Source of the DNA: a virus | DNA length: 39,328 nt | IMG/VR virus record: IMGVR_UViG_3300009085_000014 | Span: 1-39,328 of that record | Reading direction: 5' to 3' (one strand) | Shown: one piece after another, positions 6,764 through 15,263 of the stretch | How positions within the stretch are numbered: the first letter of the stretch is position 1 | How the letters are laid out: every line of letters begins with the position of its first letter | Notes under the pieces: model-generated | Told to the model about the DNA's origin: nothing | Database searches by the model: none | Seen by the model: only the letters and a program-made list of their open reading frames with translations | Translations under genes and position numbers: made by a program

Positions 6764-7183
6764 GTGGCGGATGAGCGTGAAGTGTGTGTCAAAAAAGAAT
6801 TCGACGCGCGGCTTTCCGAAGCGAAAGCGGAATTCATGTGTCGAGTTTGCGAGTTGGTGGCCAAGCATGAGTTGCAGGAACTCAAGCTGACGGTTGACGG
6901 TTTTACTGGTGAGGTGATGTTCAACGGGTACCTGAATGGGTTCGCGCTCGCGATTCTCGAACATCGTGGATGCGATACATTCGATGATATTGCCGAAGAG
7001 ATTGAGAGGCAAGAATCAAAACTGAAGAGCAACCCTGAGTGGGCATCTGGTCTTGAGCCACACGGCGAGGTGTATCGCCGTGGCATGCTGACTGGGTTTC
7101 GTTTGGCTCTCAAGGGAAACGTGAATGACCCGGAATTCGCGCACACGAAACAGATTGTTGAGGCGCTCGAAGCACAGGATTGA
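6764..7183 (+). CDS. Unknown protein (139 aa), last gene of the plus early operon
   Basis: I chose GTG at 6764, 2 bp after the previous stop and behind AAAGAAGG; an in-frame ATG at 6722 lies inside the upstream gene. The product is helical and acidic, with two Cys near the N terminus (MCRVC) and GMLTGFRLALKGN near the C terminus. Family unknown. Its stop codon overlaps the -35 element of the strong promoter at 7180, so the operon ends where a new transcript begins. Confidence 0.5.
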   Translation: MADEREVCVKKEFDARLSEAKAEFMCRVCELVAKHELQELKLTVDGFTGEVMFNGYLNGFALAILEHRGCDTFDDIAEEIERQESKLKSNPEWASGLEPHGEVYRRGMLTGFRLALKGNVNDPEFAHTKQIVEALEAQD

Positions 7184-7207
7184 CACTGTAAACGGCTGGT
7201 GTATTCT
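7180..7207 (+). promoter_or_regulatory. Sigma70-type promoter
   Basis: TTGACA at 7180-7185 (perfect -35), a 16-bp spacer, and TATTCT at 7202-7207 (-10, 4 of 6 consensus). The -35 overlaps the stop of the upstream gene. Predicted transcription start is near 7214. No protein gene starts downstream on this strand before 9201, so its product is a short RNA ended by the hairpin at 7260-7279 or a long leader through it. Confidence 0.6.
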
Positions 7208-7213
7208 AGCCTC

Positions 7214-7285
7214 TCCGTTCACCATCTGTTGACAAGTTCCGTCCCCCCGGAACGTTGAGAGCCCGCCGCAAGGTGGGCTTTCGCG
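7214..7285 (+). ncRNA. Candidate short hairpin RNA (~70 nt)
   Basis: This is bracketed by the promoter at 7180-7207 and the terminator at 7260-7279. It contains a perfect 6-bp hairpin, GTTCCG (7236-7241) with CGGAAC (7248-7253), whose 6-nt loop is TCCCCC. No start codon with a ribosome site is visible. It could be a small regulatory RNA, a packaging-related element or simply a leader; I do not recognise a known RNA family. Confidence 0.4.
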
Positions 7286-7290
7286 TTTCT
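7260..7290 (+). terminator. Intrinsic terminator
   Basis: AGCCCGCC (7260-7267), a GCAA tetraloop, then GGTGGGCT (7272-7279) form an 8-bp stem with one G-U pair, followed by TTCGCGTTT. The GNRA loop and GC-rich stem are typical; the U tract is interrupted. It closes the early operon and the short RNA. Confidence 0.6.
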
Positions 7291-7759
7291 GGCGCTCGAT
7301 TGAACGGCGCCGTGGCGACGCTGTCCATTTCCGGACCAAGCGAGTATCGGTCGCCGGGGCGCACCACTCGTCACCGCCCATGCTCACATATCGTCAGGTC
7401 CGCTAATCTATGAACACGGCTTCTCTCAAGTATCACCCCGGGTATTTTATGACCCAGTGGGTGGGTCAAATTCTACCCAGGCAAACTTCAGCTAGACGTC
7501 CGCGGCTGAATAGATGCCGAAAGCTCCGGGTCAAAAACTACCCACTTGACACGCTTCCCTAACCCTGGGCATTGTCGCGCGGTCTCTGTCGCCGGATCTC
7601 TCCGTATGCCGACTGAAGACTGACGCGCGGACCCGTTGGCCCCTACCCAACCGGAGCGAGACCACCCTCGGAGCGTCTGCGCCCGAGTGGTCGAAGCCCG
7701 GACACGGCCGAGCGCAGCGGAGGACGTGATTGGAGCGCAGCGACGCCTAGGCGGTACTG
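7291..7759. other. Intergenic region (~470 bp) with GGGT/ACCC motifs
   Basis: I see no convincing gene here; frames on both strands have low-complexity Arg-rich products and no coupling or ribosome sites. Two 17-bp motifs, GGGTCAAATTCTACCCA (7463-7479) and GGGTCAAAAACTACCCA (7528-7544), differ at 2 bases, and each has GGGT/ACCC ends in inverted orientation. GACCCA (7451-7456) and TGGGTC (7462-7467) form another inverted pair. A TTGACA occurs at 7547-7552 with no good -10. Next to terL, this could be a packaging site, an operator or a late control region. Confidence 0.4.
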
Positions 7760-9157
7760 TCAGCGCCGGTACGCGCTCGGAAGGACCATTCCATTTCGGC
7801 GCATCCCCTCGGCGGAGCGCTGTAGGAATTCGATCTCGGCCTGTTCCACTGCATCGGCTGGTTTCACAGCGTTCCCGCGCCTGCGCTCTGCCGTGTAGTG
7901 GCGCGCCTCCCGCCATGCATAGAGCACTGCGTCGCACGAGTGGTTGCGCATGCCAGGCATCTCTTCGAGCCTCTTGCTGTTGTGCCAGAGTAGCTTCGTT
8001 GCTTGCTCTGTCCACGGCCCGCACCCTCGCCGAATGAACCTAACCATCCCGTTTGCCACGGCGCCATTGAACAGCGTGATGTAGCCGCGTTTGTCAGTTT
8101 TCTGAACGTTTTCAACTGGTATCGCGAAATACTTACGGAACTCCTCGAGGTATCCCTTGCCGAGCCCGCCATGGTCCCCGACGATTCGCGAGAAGTGATA
8201 GAGCTTGTTCAGCGCGGCCAGATGCGTCCCGAGGTCGCTCGGATTGTTGAGCCCGGTTGGCTCGGTCACCTCGAGCCCGTACACCTCTGGCAGGTCGCGC
8301 GCGAACGCCACGATGGCCAAGGCAACGTTGTTCGTGGCACCGATATCGAACGCCAGCACGTACTCCCACGTGTGCCCGGCCGGCAGAGCATCGACGTACT
8401 GCGCGTCGCTCGACGTCTCGTAGACGAGTCCGCTCGTGTCCTGTACCCACACGCCGTCGCGGAATTGCTGGATCTGGATTGGAGTCAGCTCCGCGAGGGA
8501 CTGGTGGTAGTCCTTCCAATCCAGCCCAGGATTGTCTTCGGCGTGGGCAGGAACGAACACGCGCCGCACGCTCCCATCCTCGCGCCTGGTGACGAGTGGC
8601 GGGCTCCCCGGGGGGAATCCTTGACCCTGGTGAATCCCGTAGCGCTCGCAGATGAAGTCGTGACCAATGCCACCCGGGTTGGTGGCGAGTCTAACCCTGA
8701 GCGGGAAGTTCCTCGGGAACTCGTTGGTGCGGCGTAGGCGCGAGAACAGAAACGAGATCACCTGCCCCTCGAACTGAGTAGCCTCATCGAGCCCGATGAA
8801 CTGGAACTCGGGACCTCGGTAGTTGGCGAGGTCGTTGATGTGCGCGATGTAGCCGAATCCGATGCGGGCCCCGCTTGGGAAAGTCCACGTTTTGAGTTCC
8901 TCGCACCACCTCGCGTCTGACCTGTCCCACCACTGATGAGCGCGATCCATGAGTGCGCCGGGCTGCGATAAGTCTTTGAAAGTCTTACGGAATATGATTG
9001 CTGAGTAGCTCGGGATATTGATTCCCTGCAGGGCCGAGCCGAGAAGCGCATAGGATTTGCCGCATCCCGCGGAGCCGCCGTACATTGCGTCGCGGCACGA
9101 AAGGCTCATGAATAGTCTCTGCTTTGGCGACGGCGGGTGAGGTAGATACTGGGTCAC
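7760..9157 (-). CDS. terL: Terminase large subunit
   Basis: The packaging motor ATPase and nuclease. From the GTG at 9157 the product is 465 aa. Walker A GGSAGCGKS is at residues 27-35 and Walker B FIGLDEAT at 120-127. The C-terminal RNase H-like nuclease shows FDIGAT, GDHGGLGKGY and NHSCDAVLYA with the expected acidic residues. The open frame extends upstream to 9373, but those 72 residues do not look like terminase and overlap the divergent plus gene; GGA lies 11 nt before the GTG. It is the only virion-assembly gene on the minus strand, divergent from the small gene at 9201 with 43 bp between them. Confidence 0.92.
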   Translation of the reverse strand: MTQYLPHPPSPKQRLFMSLSCRDAMYGGSAGCGKSYALLGSALQGINIPSYSAIIFRKTFKDLSQPGALMDRAHQWWDRSDARWCEELKTWTFPSGARIGFGYIAHINDLANYRGPEFQFIGLDEATQFEGQVISFLFSRLRRTNEFPRNFPLRVRLATNPGGIGHDFICERYGIHQGQGFPPGSPPLVTRREDGSVRRVFVPAHAEDNPGLDWKDYHQSLAELTPIQIQQFRDGVWVQDTSGLVYETSSDAQYVDALPAGHTWEYVLAFDIGATNNVALAIVAFARDLPEVYGLEVTEPTGLNNPSDLGTHLAALNKLYHFSRIVGDHGGLGKGYLEEFRKYFAIPVENVQKTDKRGYITLFNGAVANGMVRFIRRGCGPWTEQATKLLWHNSKRLEEMPGMRNHSCDAVLYAWREARHYTAERRRGNAVKPADAVEQAEIEFLQRSAEGMRRNGMVLPSAYRR

Positions 9158-9200
9158 ACTGAGTATTGTCCTAGGCAGGGTAGCACTCCACTCTAGGCGA

Positions 9201-9449
9201 GTGCCCGAACAATTCGAACAGCTAGTCGCTCTGTTGCGCCGCGAAGGGATCCTTGATCGGTGCACATCAATCTCGTGCGAAGGTGTCAATGTGACGCTCG
9301 CTCCGAAGCAAGCGTCGCCTGATTCGCGGCCAAAGCGTGATGTCTCTGAGCAGCCAGGTGTCGCTCTGTTCAATGAGTTGACGCGAGCATTCCCCGGAGC
9401 AGCTGTGCCTCGTTCGCTTCGCGGCGAGATGCCGAAGGGGTCACTCTAA
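9201..9449 (+). CDS. Small protein upstream of portal (82 aa)
   Basis: GTG start at 9201 behind AGGCGA; the stop shares a base with the portal ATG (taATG at 9449), which argues that it is translated. The product has a helical N terminus (EQFEQLVALLRREG) and a basic C terminus. It opens the late plus-strand operon. Family not recognised; a small head or packaging accessory protein would fit the place. Confidence 0.5.
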   Translation: MPEQFEQLVALLRREGILDRCTSISCEGVNVTLAPKQASPDSRPKRDVSEQPGVALFNELTRAFPGAAVPRSLRGEMPKGSL

Positions 9450-11368
9450 TGTCGCTCAGTGCAGCTTGGTGGGAGCAGGAAGAGCGTGATAGTCAGGATG
9501 CTCTACAGGGCCTCAAGGCTCGCTTCGACAGCGCCCATAACCAGGGGACAGTCCGCACTGAGCTTGACACGTTCTTTGAATCTCTCTACTACGACCGCAC
9601 CTACGCCGGGTTCGCCTCCGCGGACAGCACGATTGATTTGCTCGTTGGGACCGTCGAGAGTTCTCTGCGCGAGAACGCGATTCAGCGCATCGTGAGCACT
9701 TTCGCTTCGAAGCTTTCGCGCCAGCGCAACAAACCCGTGATGCTGACGGACGGGGCTGATTGGTGCCTGCAGCGTAAGTCCAAGAAGCTCGAGAAGTGGG
9801 TTTGGGGTCAGCTTCAGTCGTGCCGAATCAACGAGGTGATACGCGACTCGGACATGCAGATGCTGCTCAAGGGGACTGGCATCATCTACACGGGTAGCCG
9901 CCGCAGCGAGATTTACTGCGACGTCGTCCCTCCGAGCGAGATCAAAGTGTCTACGGCGTCCGCTATGCGCGGGCATCCGCTCGACATCTACCGCGAACAG
10001 TGCGTCGACCGCCGTCAGCTGATGAAGCTCTATCCGGAGAAGGCCGACGACATTGAGCGGTCCTCCGCGGTGCCGCCTGAGATTGCTCTCATCGCAACGG
10101 GATCATTCGACACGGACATGGTTCGCACCATCACTGGTTGGCGCCTGCCGTCGTATGAAGAGTCTGAGGATGGTGGGACAATCGTTGCCTGCGACAACGT
10201 TGTACTGAGCGCATCCGAGTGGTGCCGCCCGCGGTTCCCGTTTGCGGTGTCGCGATTCATGCTGGCACCATCAGGATGGTTCGGAATTGGGCTCGTTCAA
10301 GCGCTCGTAGCGATGCAGCTCGAGCTGAATCGGCTGAACTCCGACAAGTCGGACGCGATGCACCTGTTATCCGCGCCGTTCGTTCTTTCGCCCGAGGGCT
10401 CGATTGTAAGGAGCCACTTCTCGAACGAGATTGGTCGCATACTCGAGTTCAATCCAGCATACGGTCCCCCGCAGGTTGTCACGCCGAGCCCGATCTCGCC
10501 TGCAATGTTCGAGCATGCAGACCGGGTGAAGTCTGGAATGTTCGCGCAAAGCGGGTTGAGCGAGATGGCGACACAGGGGTTCAAGCCCGCCGGTCTCAAT
10601 TCGGCGCCGTCTCTCCGCGCTTACGCTGATATGATCGACGACTCGATTCACGACATCTTCCTGCGCCGCGAGCAACAAATCTTGGATGTCGCCGAGAACA
10701 TCATTTGTGAAGCCGAGGAGATGTCCGATGGCGAGCACCGTCCGAAGCGTACGAAGTACACGGGGCCGCGCGGAATCGCCTACTTCGACTTCGCTGAAGT
10801 GAAGATGGCCCGTGAGGATTACACACTAACGATGAAGGCGGCCTCAGACCTTTCGACTACGCTCGCCGGCAAACTCGAAGACCTCGAGGAGCTGCGCGCG
10901 CTCGGAATCGTGACTGACCCTGCCGAGATGCAGGAACTCATCCAGATGCCGGACCTCGACACGGCCGCGTCGCGTCGTAACTCGATGCGTGACCTGCTGT
11001 TGCAGACGATCGAAGAGTCGATCCTCGAAGACGGTAAGGCGATTACGCCCGAGCCGACGTGGGATCTCAAGCTCGCCATCAAGCTGTGCATGGCGACGCG
11101 TTGGCGCGCTCAGCTCATGAAGAATGTGCCCGAGGATCGGATCGCACTTCTTCGTAGGTTCGAGAAGAACTGCGCCTATTACATCTTACAGGCTCAGGGA
11201 CAGCCTGCGGACGCCGCGGCATCCGGAATGCCCCAACAGACAGCAGAACAACCGCCCCTGGACATGGGTATAGCCGAGTCGCCAATGGGGGTGACAACGC
11301 TACCGACCGATGTGCAGCCAGGGGTAGCCCTATCGCCGGAGGGAGCCACACCGGCAGCCATTGGATAA
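9449..11368 (+). CDS. Portal (head-tail connector) protein (639 aa)
   Basis: The dodecameric channel through which DNA enters and leaves the head. Size, position (after terminase, before scaffold and capsid) and content fit a podovirus portal: an N-terminal helical region, a central alpha/beta wing (DVVPPSEIKVS), then FGIGLVQALVAMQLELNRL followed by a stem-helix-like region, and a long helical C-terminal crown. The last ~60 residues are Pro/Gln/Ala-rich and probably flexible. No single diagnostic motif exists for portals; the call rests on order and overall character. Confidence 0.8.
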   Translation: MSLSAAWWEQEERDSQDALQGLKARFDSAHNQGTVRTELDTFFESLYYDRTYAGFASADSTIDLLVGTVESSLRENAIQRIVSTFASKLSRQRNKPVMLTDGADWCLQRKSKKLEKWVWGQLQSCRINEVIRDSDMQMLLKGTGIIYTGSRRSEIYCDVVPPSEIKVSTASAMRGHPLDIYREQCVDRRQLMKLYPEKADDIERSSAVPPEIALIATGSFDTDMVRTITGWRLPSYEESEDGGTIVACDNVVLSASEWCRPRFPFAVSRFMLAPSGWFGIGLVQALVAMQLELNRLNSDKSDAMHLLSAPFVLSPEGSIVRSHFSNEIGRILEFNPAYGPPQVVTPSPISPAMFEHADRVKSGMFAQSGLSEMATQGFKPAGLNSAPSLRAYADMIDDSIHDIFLRREQQILDVAENIICEAEEMSDGEHRPKRTKYTGPRGIAYFDFAEVKMAREDYTLTMKAASDLSTTLAGKLEDLEELRALGIVTDPAEMQELIQMPDLDTAASRRNSMRDLLLQTIEESILEDGKAITPEPTWDLKLAIKLCMATRWRAQLMKNVPEDRIALLRRFEKNCAYYILQAQGQPADAAASGMPQQTAEQPPLDMGIAESPMGVTTLPTDVQPGVALSPEGATPAAIG

Positions 11369-11374
11369 TGCACC

Positions 11375-12394
11375 ATGGGAGCAATGAGCCAGTCCAACAA
11401 CGCCCAACCTCAAAACGCAACGCAATCTCAGGACCCCGGAGAGATGGCTCTCTCTATCCTGCAGGGAGCGATTGACGATGACGTTGCACGTGGATCCGCG
11501 ACTGAGCAGCCGCCGCAGGGAGCTAAGGGCACTGAGCAGGCTGAAGCCGAAGAAACGCCCGAGTCGGAGCAACCGGAGCCCGAAGAGAACCCGATCGTTC
11601 AAGCTCTATCAAAGAAAGAAGTGGACCCCAAGGGTCTACAGAACCAGCACGCTGCACTCACGCGTCGAGCCCGCGCGCTCGAAGCTGAGCATGCGCGAAT
11701 AGAGCAGGAAAAGGCGGAGGTTCTCAAGCAAAAGTCCGAGCTGGGGAAGATTGACGGAATCGCAGACATGGTCGCGTTCGTCGCGAAAACGCGAGGGATC
11801 AGCGAGCAAGACGTCTGGGAGGATGTCGTTGACCAGATCAAGAACAACGGGAAGCGCTCGCCCACCAACAAGGCCGTGCGCGTCGTCGAGGAATTGCGAC
11901 GCGACATCCTGAGCGACCGTGAGAAAGCGGCACGACAAGCCAGGGAGCAAGAGGTTCAAGCGCAGGTCGAACAGGTCGAGCAAGCCGCCGCTGCCTGGAA
12001 ATCTGAGGCGGTTTCGATCGCTCAGAAGTCTGCCGAAAAGTGGCCTATTACCGCGAGAATCCCGGCTAGAGCATTGGCAGTCGCTGCCTATGACGTGGCC
12101 GAGGAATACTACCAAGCAACCGGCGAAGTCCCGACGCACCAGCAGGTGCTGGACTACCTCGAGCGCGAAGCGAACGCGGGGGGCGCGCAGCAAACTGCAG
12201 CTCCCAATTCGCAACCCGCACCCGCCGCGGGCAATGGCGGAGCTAAGGCACCGGCGGTGCCGCCCAAGCAAAAGGCAAGAACCATATCGAATCGCGACGC
12301 TTCTGAGTCAACGCAGACCAGGGATCCGCTCAACATGTCCCAAGAGGAACGTGACGCGGCCGCCCTGCGAATCCTGCAGAACGCGTTCGCATAA
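11375..12394 (+). CDS. Scaffolding-like protein (339 aa)
   Basis: It lies between portal and major capsid, the usual scaffold position. The protein is highly charged: an acidic, Gln/Pro-rich N terminus, a coiled-coil centre (about residues 80-115 and 165-205), a Pro/Ala-rich linker and a short helical C-terminal segment that in scaffolds contacts the capsid. Starts at 11375 and 11384 are both possible; GGA lies about 9 nt before the first, whereas the spacing to the second is too short. It should direct prohead assembly and be lost on maturation. Confidence 0.7.
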   Translation: MGAMSQSNNAQPQNATQSQDPGEMALSILQGAIDDDVARGSATEQPPQGAKGTEQAEAEETPESEQPEPEENPIVQALSKKEVDPKGLQNQHAALTRRARALEAEHARIEQEKAEVLKQKSELGKIDGIADMVAFVAKTRGISEQDVWEDVVDQIKNNGKRSPTNKAVRVVEELRRDILSDREKAARQAREQEVQAQVEQVEQAAAAWKSEAVSIAQKSAEKWPITARIPARALAVAAYDVAEEYYQATGEVPTHQQVLDYLEREANAGGAQQTAAPNSQPAPAAGNGGAKAPAVPPKQKARTISNRDASESTQTRDPLNMSQEERDAAALRILQNAFA

Positions 12395-12402
12395 GGACTC
12401 CA

Positions 12403-13638
12403 ATGATTACTATTTCCGCAATCGCGAACTTCTACAAGACTGTCCAACCCGAGGGGATGGAAGTCTTGGTCTACCCCGTCTCCCCGTTTCTCGGGCTCAT
12501 CAAGAAGTGGACTGAATTCTACGGCTCAGCGAAGCAGCTCGCGTGGCTCGTGAATCGTGGTGGTGGGGCATCCGTGTCGTTTTCGACGGCGCAGGCTGCT
12601 TCCGGAACTCCCAACTACCAAAGGCCGTCTATCACGCGCTCGCGCCTGTACGTGGTGCGCCAAATCGGCAACGAGGACATTGAAGCCTCGCAGTCCAACG
12701 CTGGCGCGCTTCGTGATCTGCTCGTTGAGCAACGCGACCTGGCAATGCAGGATCTCAAGTTCCGGGCTGCCAGTATCGTGCTCGGGAACGGCACCGGCGC
12801 AGTCGCGCGAATCTCGTCCGGATCGAACGTAGGCACCGCGACTATCACTCTGGACGATATCACCCAGATCCGGAACATCATCGTAGGGAACGTGTACAAC
12901 ACGTTCACCGCAGGGGATTCTGCGGTCAACACTGGCGACTGCACGGTTACCTCGATCGATGAGGAGGCTGGTACGGTTACGCTTGGCGGTAACTGGTCTG
13001 CCGCGTCGTCTGGTGTAGCAGCTGGCGATTACATCGTTCCGAAGTCGGACTACAACGCTGTGCCAAAGGGCGTGTTCTCGTGGAACCCCGTCACGCTTCC
13101 AAGCGTCGGTGGTGGCGACTCGTTCTTTGGTGTCGACCGCGGCGGTAGCATCGGGATGGCTGGCTGTCGCTACGCGCCTTCGGCTGGAACACCTCTCGAG
13201 GTTGTGATCAATGCGCTACATCTACATGACCGTTACGGCGGCAAGCACGACTCGGTCTTCCTGAACCCCATGGATCTCGGGAACATCACGAAGGAGGCAA
13301 CGAACCTCCAGCGCATCAACACGAATGCAATCGGAAGCAACGGGAAACAGATCGCGTCGATCAGTTACCAAGCGGTCGTGGTCAACGGTCCGCAGGGTCC
13401 AGTGAATCTCTACTCGGAGCCCAATATCCCGCGCTACCAGCCGCTTGTTACGCGGGTTGGAGCGTGGGAACTCTGGTCACTCAACGAGGCGTTCCGCCTG
13501 CTCACTCGCGGGACCAACGGTGGTGAACTCGCCATCTACAACGCTGACGGTATCGAGCTTCGCTTCGGTGGCTACTGGAACCAGATCTGCCGCGTTCCTC
13601 GCGACTCAATGGTGGTTACACTGCCTACGGCCTCGTAG
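12403..13638 (+). CDS. Major capsid protein (411 aa)
   Basis: AAGGA precedes the ATG. Length and order fit an HK97-fold capsid subunit. Features include the N-terminal arm, KTVQPEGMEVLVYP, RQIGNEDIEASQSN, a helical spine-like segment (VEQRDLAMQDLKFRAASIVLG), a Gly/Ser/Thr-rich insertion around residues 130-215, FLNPMDLGNITKEATNLQ and a C-terminal axial-domain-like beta region (ELAIYNADGIELRFGGYW). The gene is followed by a GC-rich hairpin at 13669-13689, common after capsid genes. Confidence 0.85.
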   Translation: MITISAIANFYKTVQPEGMEVLVYPVSPFLGLIKKWTEFYGSAKQLAWLVNRGGGASVSFSTAQAASGTPNYQRPSITRSRLYVVRQIGNEDIEASQSNAGALRDLLVEQRDLAMQDLKFRAASIVLGNGTGAVARISSGSNVGTATITLDDITQIRNIIVGNVYNTFTAGDSAVNTGDCTVTSIDEEAGTVTLGGNWSAASSGVAAGDYIVPKSDYNAVPKGVFSWNPVTLPSVGGGDSFFGVDRGGSIGMAGCRYAPSAGTPLEVVINALHLHDRYGGKHDSVFLNPMDLGNITKEATNLQRINTNAIGSNGKQIASISYQAVVVNGPQGPVNLYSEPNIPRYQPLVTRVGAWELWSLNEAFRLLTRGTNGGELAIYNADGIELRFGGYWNQICRVPRDSMVVTLPTAS

Positions 13639-13668
13639 CACTGAGCTTCAGCCAACCAATCCAAACTA

Positions 13669-13689
13669 GGGCCCTGCCTGCGGGGGCCC
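13669..13689 (+). terminator. GC hairpin after the capsid gene
   Basis: GGGCCC (13669-13674) and GGGCCC (13684-13689) pair around a 9-nt loop. There is no U tract, so at most it attenuates transcription or protects the capsid mRNA 3' end. An AGGAG ribosome site for the next gene follows directly. Confidence 0.35.
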
Positions 13690-13705
13690 GCCTAGGAGAA
13701 AACTC

Positions 13706-14047
13706 ATGTCTGATAGCTCACTCATTCATCCTCTGAACACGTCGAAGCGTGGTCGCATCGATATGTGCGGATCGTTTACGACTGCAAATACGTCTGCCCC
13801 AACCACTCCTAAGGGTGATGGGGTTGCCGCTCGAACCGGAACAGGAACATTCACCGTCACGCTACCGAATAAGCCTGGAGACCTGGAGAGCATCACGCCG
13901 CACATCTCCGGTGGTGCGAGCACGATCCAAGCAACGTACTCGGCTGGTGTAATCACGATCACTACGTACACGTCCGGATCCGCCGCGGACACCAACGCGC
14001 TGCGTGTCAATTGGCGCGCAACGTTCTCCACTCGAGTAGCGCTATAA
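13706..14047 (+). CDS. Head-associated beta-rich protein, possible decoration (113 aa)
   Basis: AGGAG precedes the ATG. The protein is Thr/Ser/Gly-rich with alternating hydrophobic residues (GTFTVTLPNKPG, ATYSAGVITITTYTSG), suggesting a small beta sandwich. Placed directly after the capsid gene it may be a head decoration or cement protein. It resembles the 133-aa protein at 26083 in overall style, although I see no clear homology. Confidence 0.5.
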   Translation: MSDSSLIHPLNTSKRGRIDMCGSFTTANTSAPTTPKGDGVAARTGTGTFTVTLPNKPGDLESITPHISGGASTIQATYSAGVITITTYTSGSAADTNALRVNWRATFSTRVAL

Positions 14048-14055
14048 GGTGACTC

Positions 14056-14943
14056 ATGAACCGAGACGAACTGAGACAGGCAATCCTGCGGCGCGCGGAC
14101 ATGGTTGGCAGCCCGTTCGTCTCGGATGATGAGCTGGACACGTGGATCGATATCGCAGTTGCTGAACTGCATGGGGTCCTTCGCGAGAAGTACGGCGACG
14201 AGTATTTCTCGAAGACAACCTGGATCCAGGTGCGACCAGGAACGGATCCAAACATCGCGTGGCCACGATTCGAGGCCAATGTCGAAAGCTCGATACCTGG
14301 GCCCGACACGGGCTACGCGTCGTCCTATCCGCTCCCTGACGACTTCCTGTCGCTCGTGCGGTTGCAGTACCTGATCGGCACCGTGACACGCGCAACGGTC
14401 AAGGTAGACGTGTCAGGAGTGTCGAGCTGGGAGCCGGCGGAGAACTGGACGATCACCACTGACGACAAGCGCGCCCTACCGATGCGTCCGATTGACACGG
14501 CTGGGATGCTAATCGACTTCACGCCGCGAAGCTGGCGCACGGTTACCCCCGAATACAGATTGCGATGCGGCCCGGTGCGGCAGCTATCCCTGTCGGGGTA
14601 CGTCAACGGGACGCCGCAGTACTCAGAGGTTTGGCGACAGGGATCCATTGTGGACTTCCTGCCACCTCCGACTGAACTCTGCGCCGTGCAAGCGACGTAC
14701 GTGCGTACCGCGCAGCTCATGCCGGATCATCCGCACATCGGGTACGTGATCTGCGGCGTGGCGGCGATGTGTCTGGGGAAGCAACAGCAGGATCCGAGCG
14801 CTCTGCTTGCTGAGCAAGGCAAGGTTGTGTCGCTGATTACGGGCCCGTCTGCGACCAAGGACGCGGCGAACCCAAAGCGCGTAGTCGACATTCGCGGAGG
14901 CGGATTGCGACGCCGTGGCGGCCCGTGGCCGTACGAGCCATGA
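14056..14943 (+). CDS. Head-tail adaptor protein (295 aa)
   Basis: AAGG precedes the ATG. The protein begins with a helical MNRDELRQAILRRADM segment and DDELDTWIDIAVAELHGVLREKY, typical of adaptor proteins that bind beneath the portal in podoviruses. A beta-rich middle follows (SSYPLPDDFLSLVRLQYL, VDFLPPPTELCAVQATYVR). The C terminus is Gly/Arg-rich. It should close the channel after packaging and connect to the tail. Homology is inferred from order and pattern. Confidence 0.6.
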   Translation: MNRDELRQAILRRADMVGSPFVSDDELDTWIDIAVAELHGVLREKYGDEYFSKTTWIQVRPGTDPNIAWPRFEANVESSIPGPDTGYASSYPLPDDFLSLVRLQYLIGTVTRATVKVDVSGVSSWEPAENWTITTDDKRALPMRPIDTAGMLIDFTPRSWRTVTPEYRLRCGPVRQLSLSGYVNGTPQYSEVWRQGSIVDFLPPPTELCAVQATYVRTAQLMPDHPHIGYVICGVAAMCLGKQQQDPSALLAEQGKVVSLITGPSATKDAANPKRVVDIRGGGLRRRGGPWPYEP

Positions 14944-15263
14944 AGCCAGCGCCTAAACCGGTAAAGTCGCAACTCCCTGAGGTCGAAGAGATCTCTCGGC
15001 AGGTCTGCGACATGGCGCGCGCATTCAACCCGTTTGCGAGTGGCGTGATGTGCGACTTCACGATTGTGGCCAGGGACCCTCCAACGGTGCAGTCTGGGGC
15101 GACGTACGTGCGTCACGGGCTCGGACGAAAACCCCAGGGAGTGATCTTTACGTCGCTACATTTCCCTTTCGACACCGTTGGAGTTGGTGACGGCGAAAGC
15201 GACTCGAGCACGATTTTGCTGTACGCTTCGCAGCCATGCAGCGGGAAGGTGTGGATTTACTGA
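14940..15263 (+). CDS. Small virion-associated protein (107 aa)
   Basis: ATGA overlap at 14940 fixes the start; the earlier in-frame ATG at 14925 lies inside the adaptor gene. An N-terminal helix (EVEEISRQVCDMARAFNPF) is followed by beta strands (MCDFTIVARDPP, ATYVRHGLGRKPQGVIFTSL). The motif HGLGRKPQGVI is common in small phage structural proteins of the tail or neck region. Function unknown. Confidence 0.5.
   Translation: MKPAPKPVKSQLPEVEEISRQVCDMARAFNPFASGVMCDFTIVARDPPTVQSGATYVRHGLGRKPQGVIFTSLHFPFDTVGVGDGESDSSTILLYASQPCSGKVWIY

Noticed and set aside
7547-7576. TTGACA at 7547 as a late promoter
   Set aside because: The -35 is perfect but the best -10 (CATTGT, 18-bp spacer) matches at only three positions and lies over 1.6 kb from the first late gene.
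7488-8037. Frames in both directions over the terL 3' end and the adjacent gap
   Set aside because: Low-complexity Arg/Ala/Pro-rich products, no coupling or ribosome sites, overlapping certain terL sequence.
9158-9200. A divergent promoter pair between terL and the late operon
   Set aside because: Only 43 bp; hexamers here match consensus poorly, so I did not list promoters.
9158-9373. N-terminal extension of terL
   Set aside because: The extra residues lack terminase character and overlap the divergent gene at 9201; the GTG at 9157 gives the usual start before the Walker A motif.
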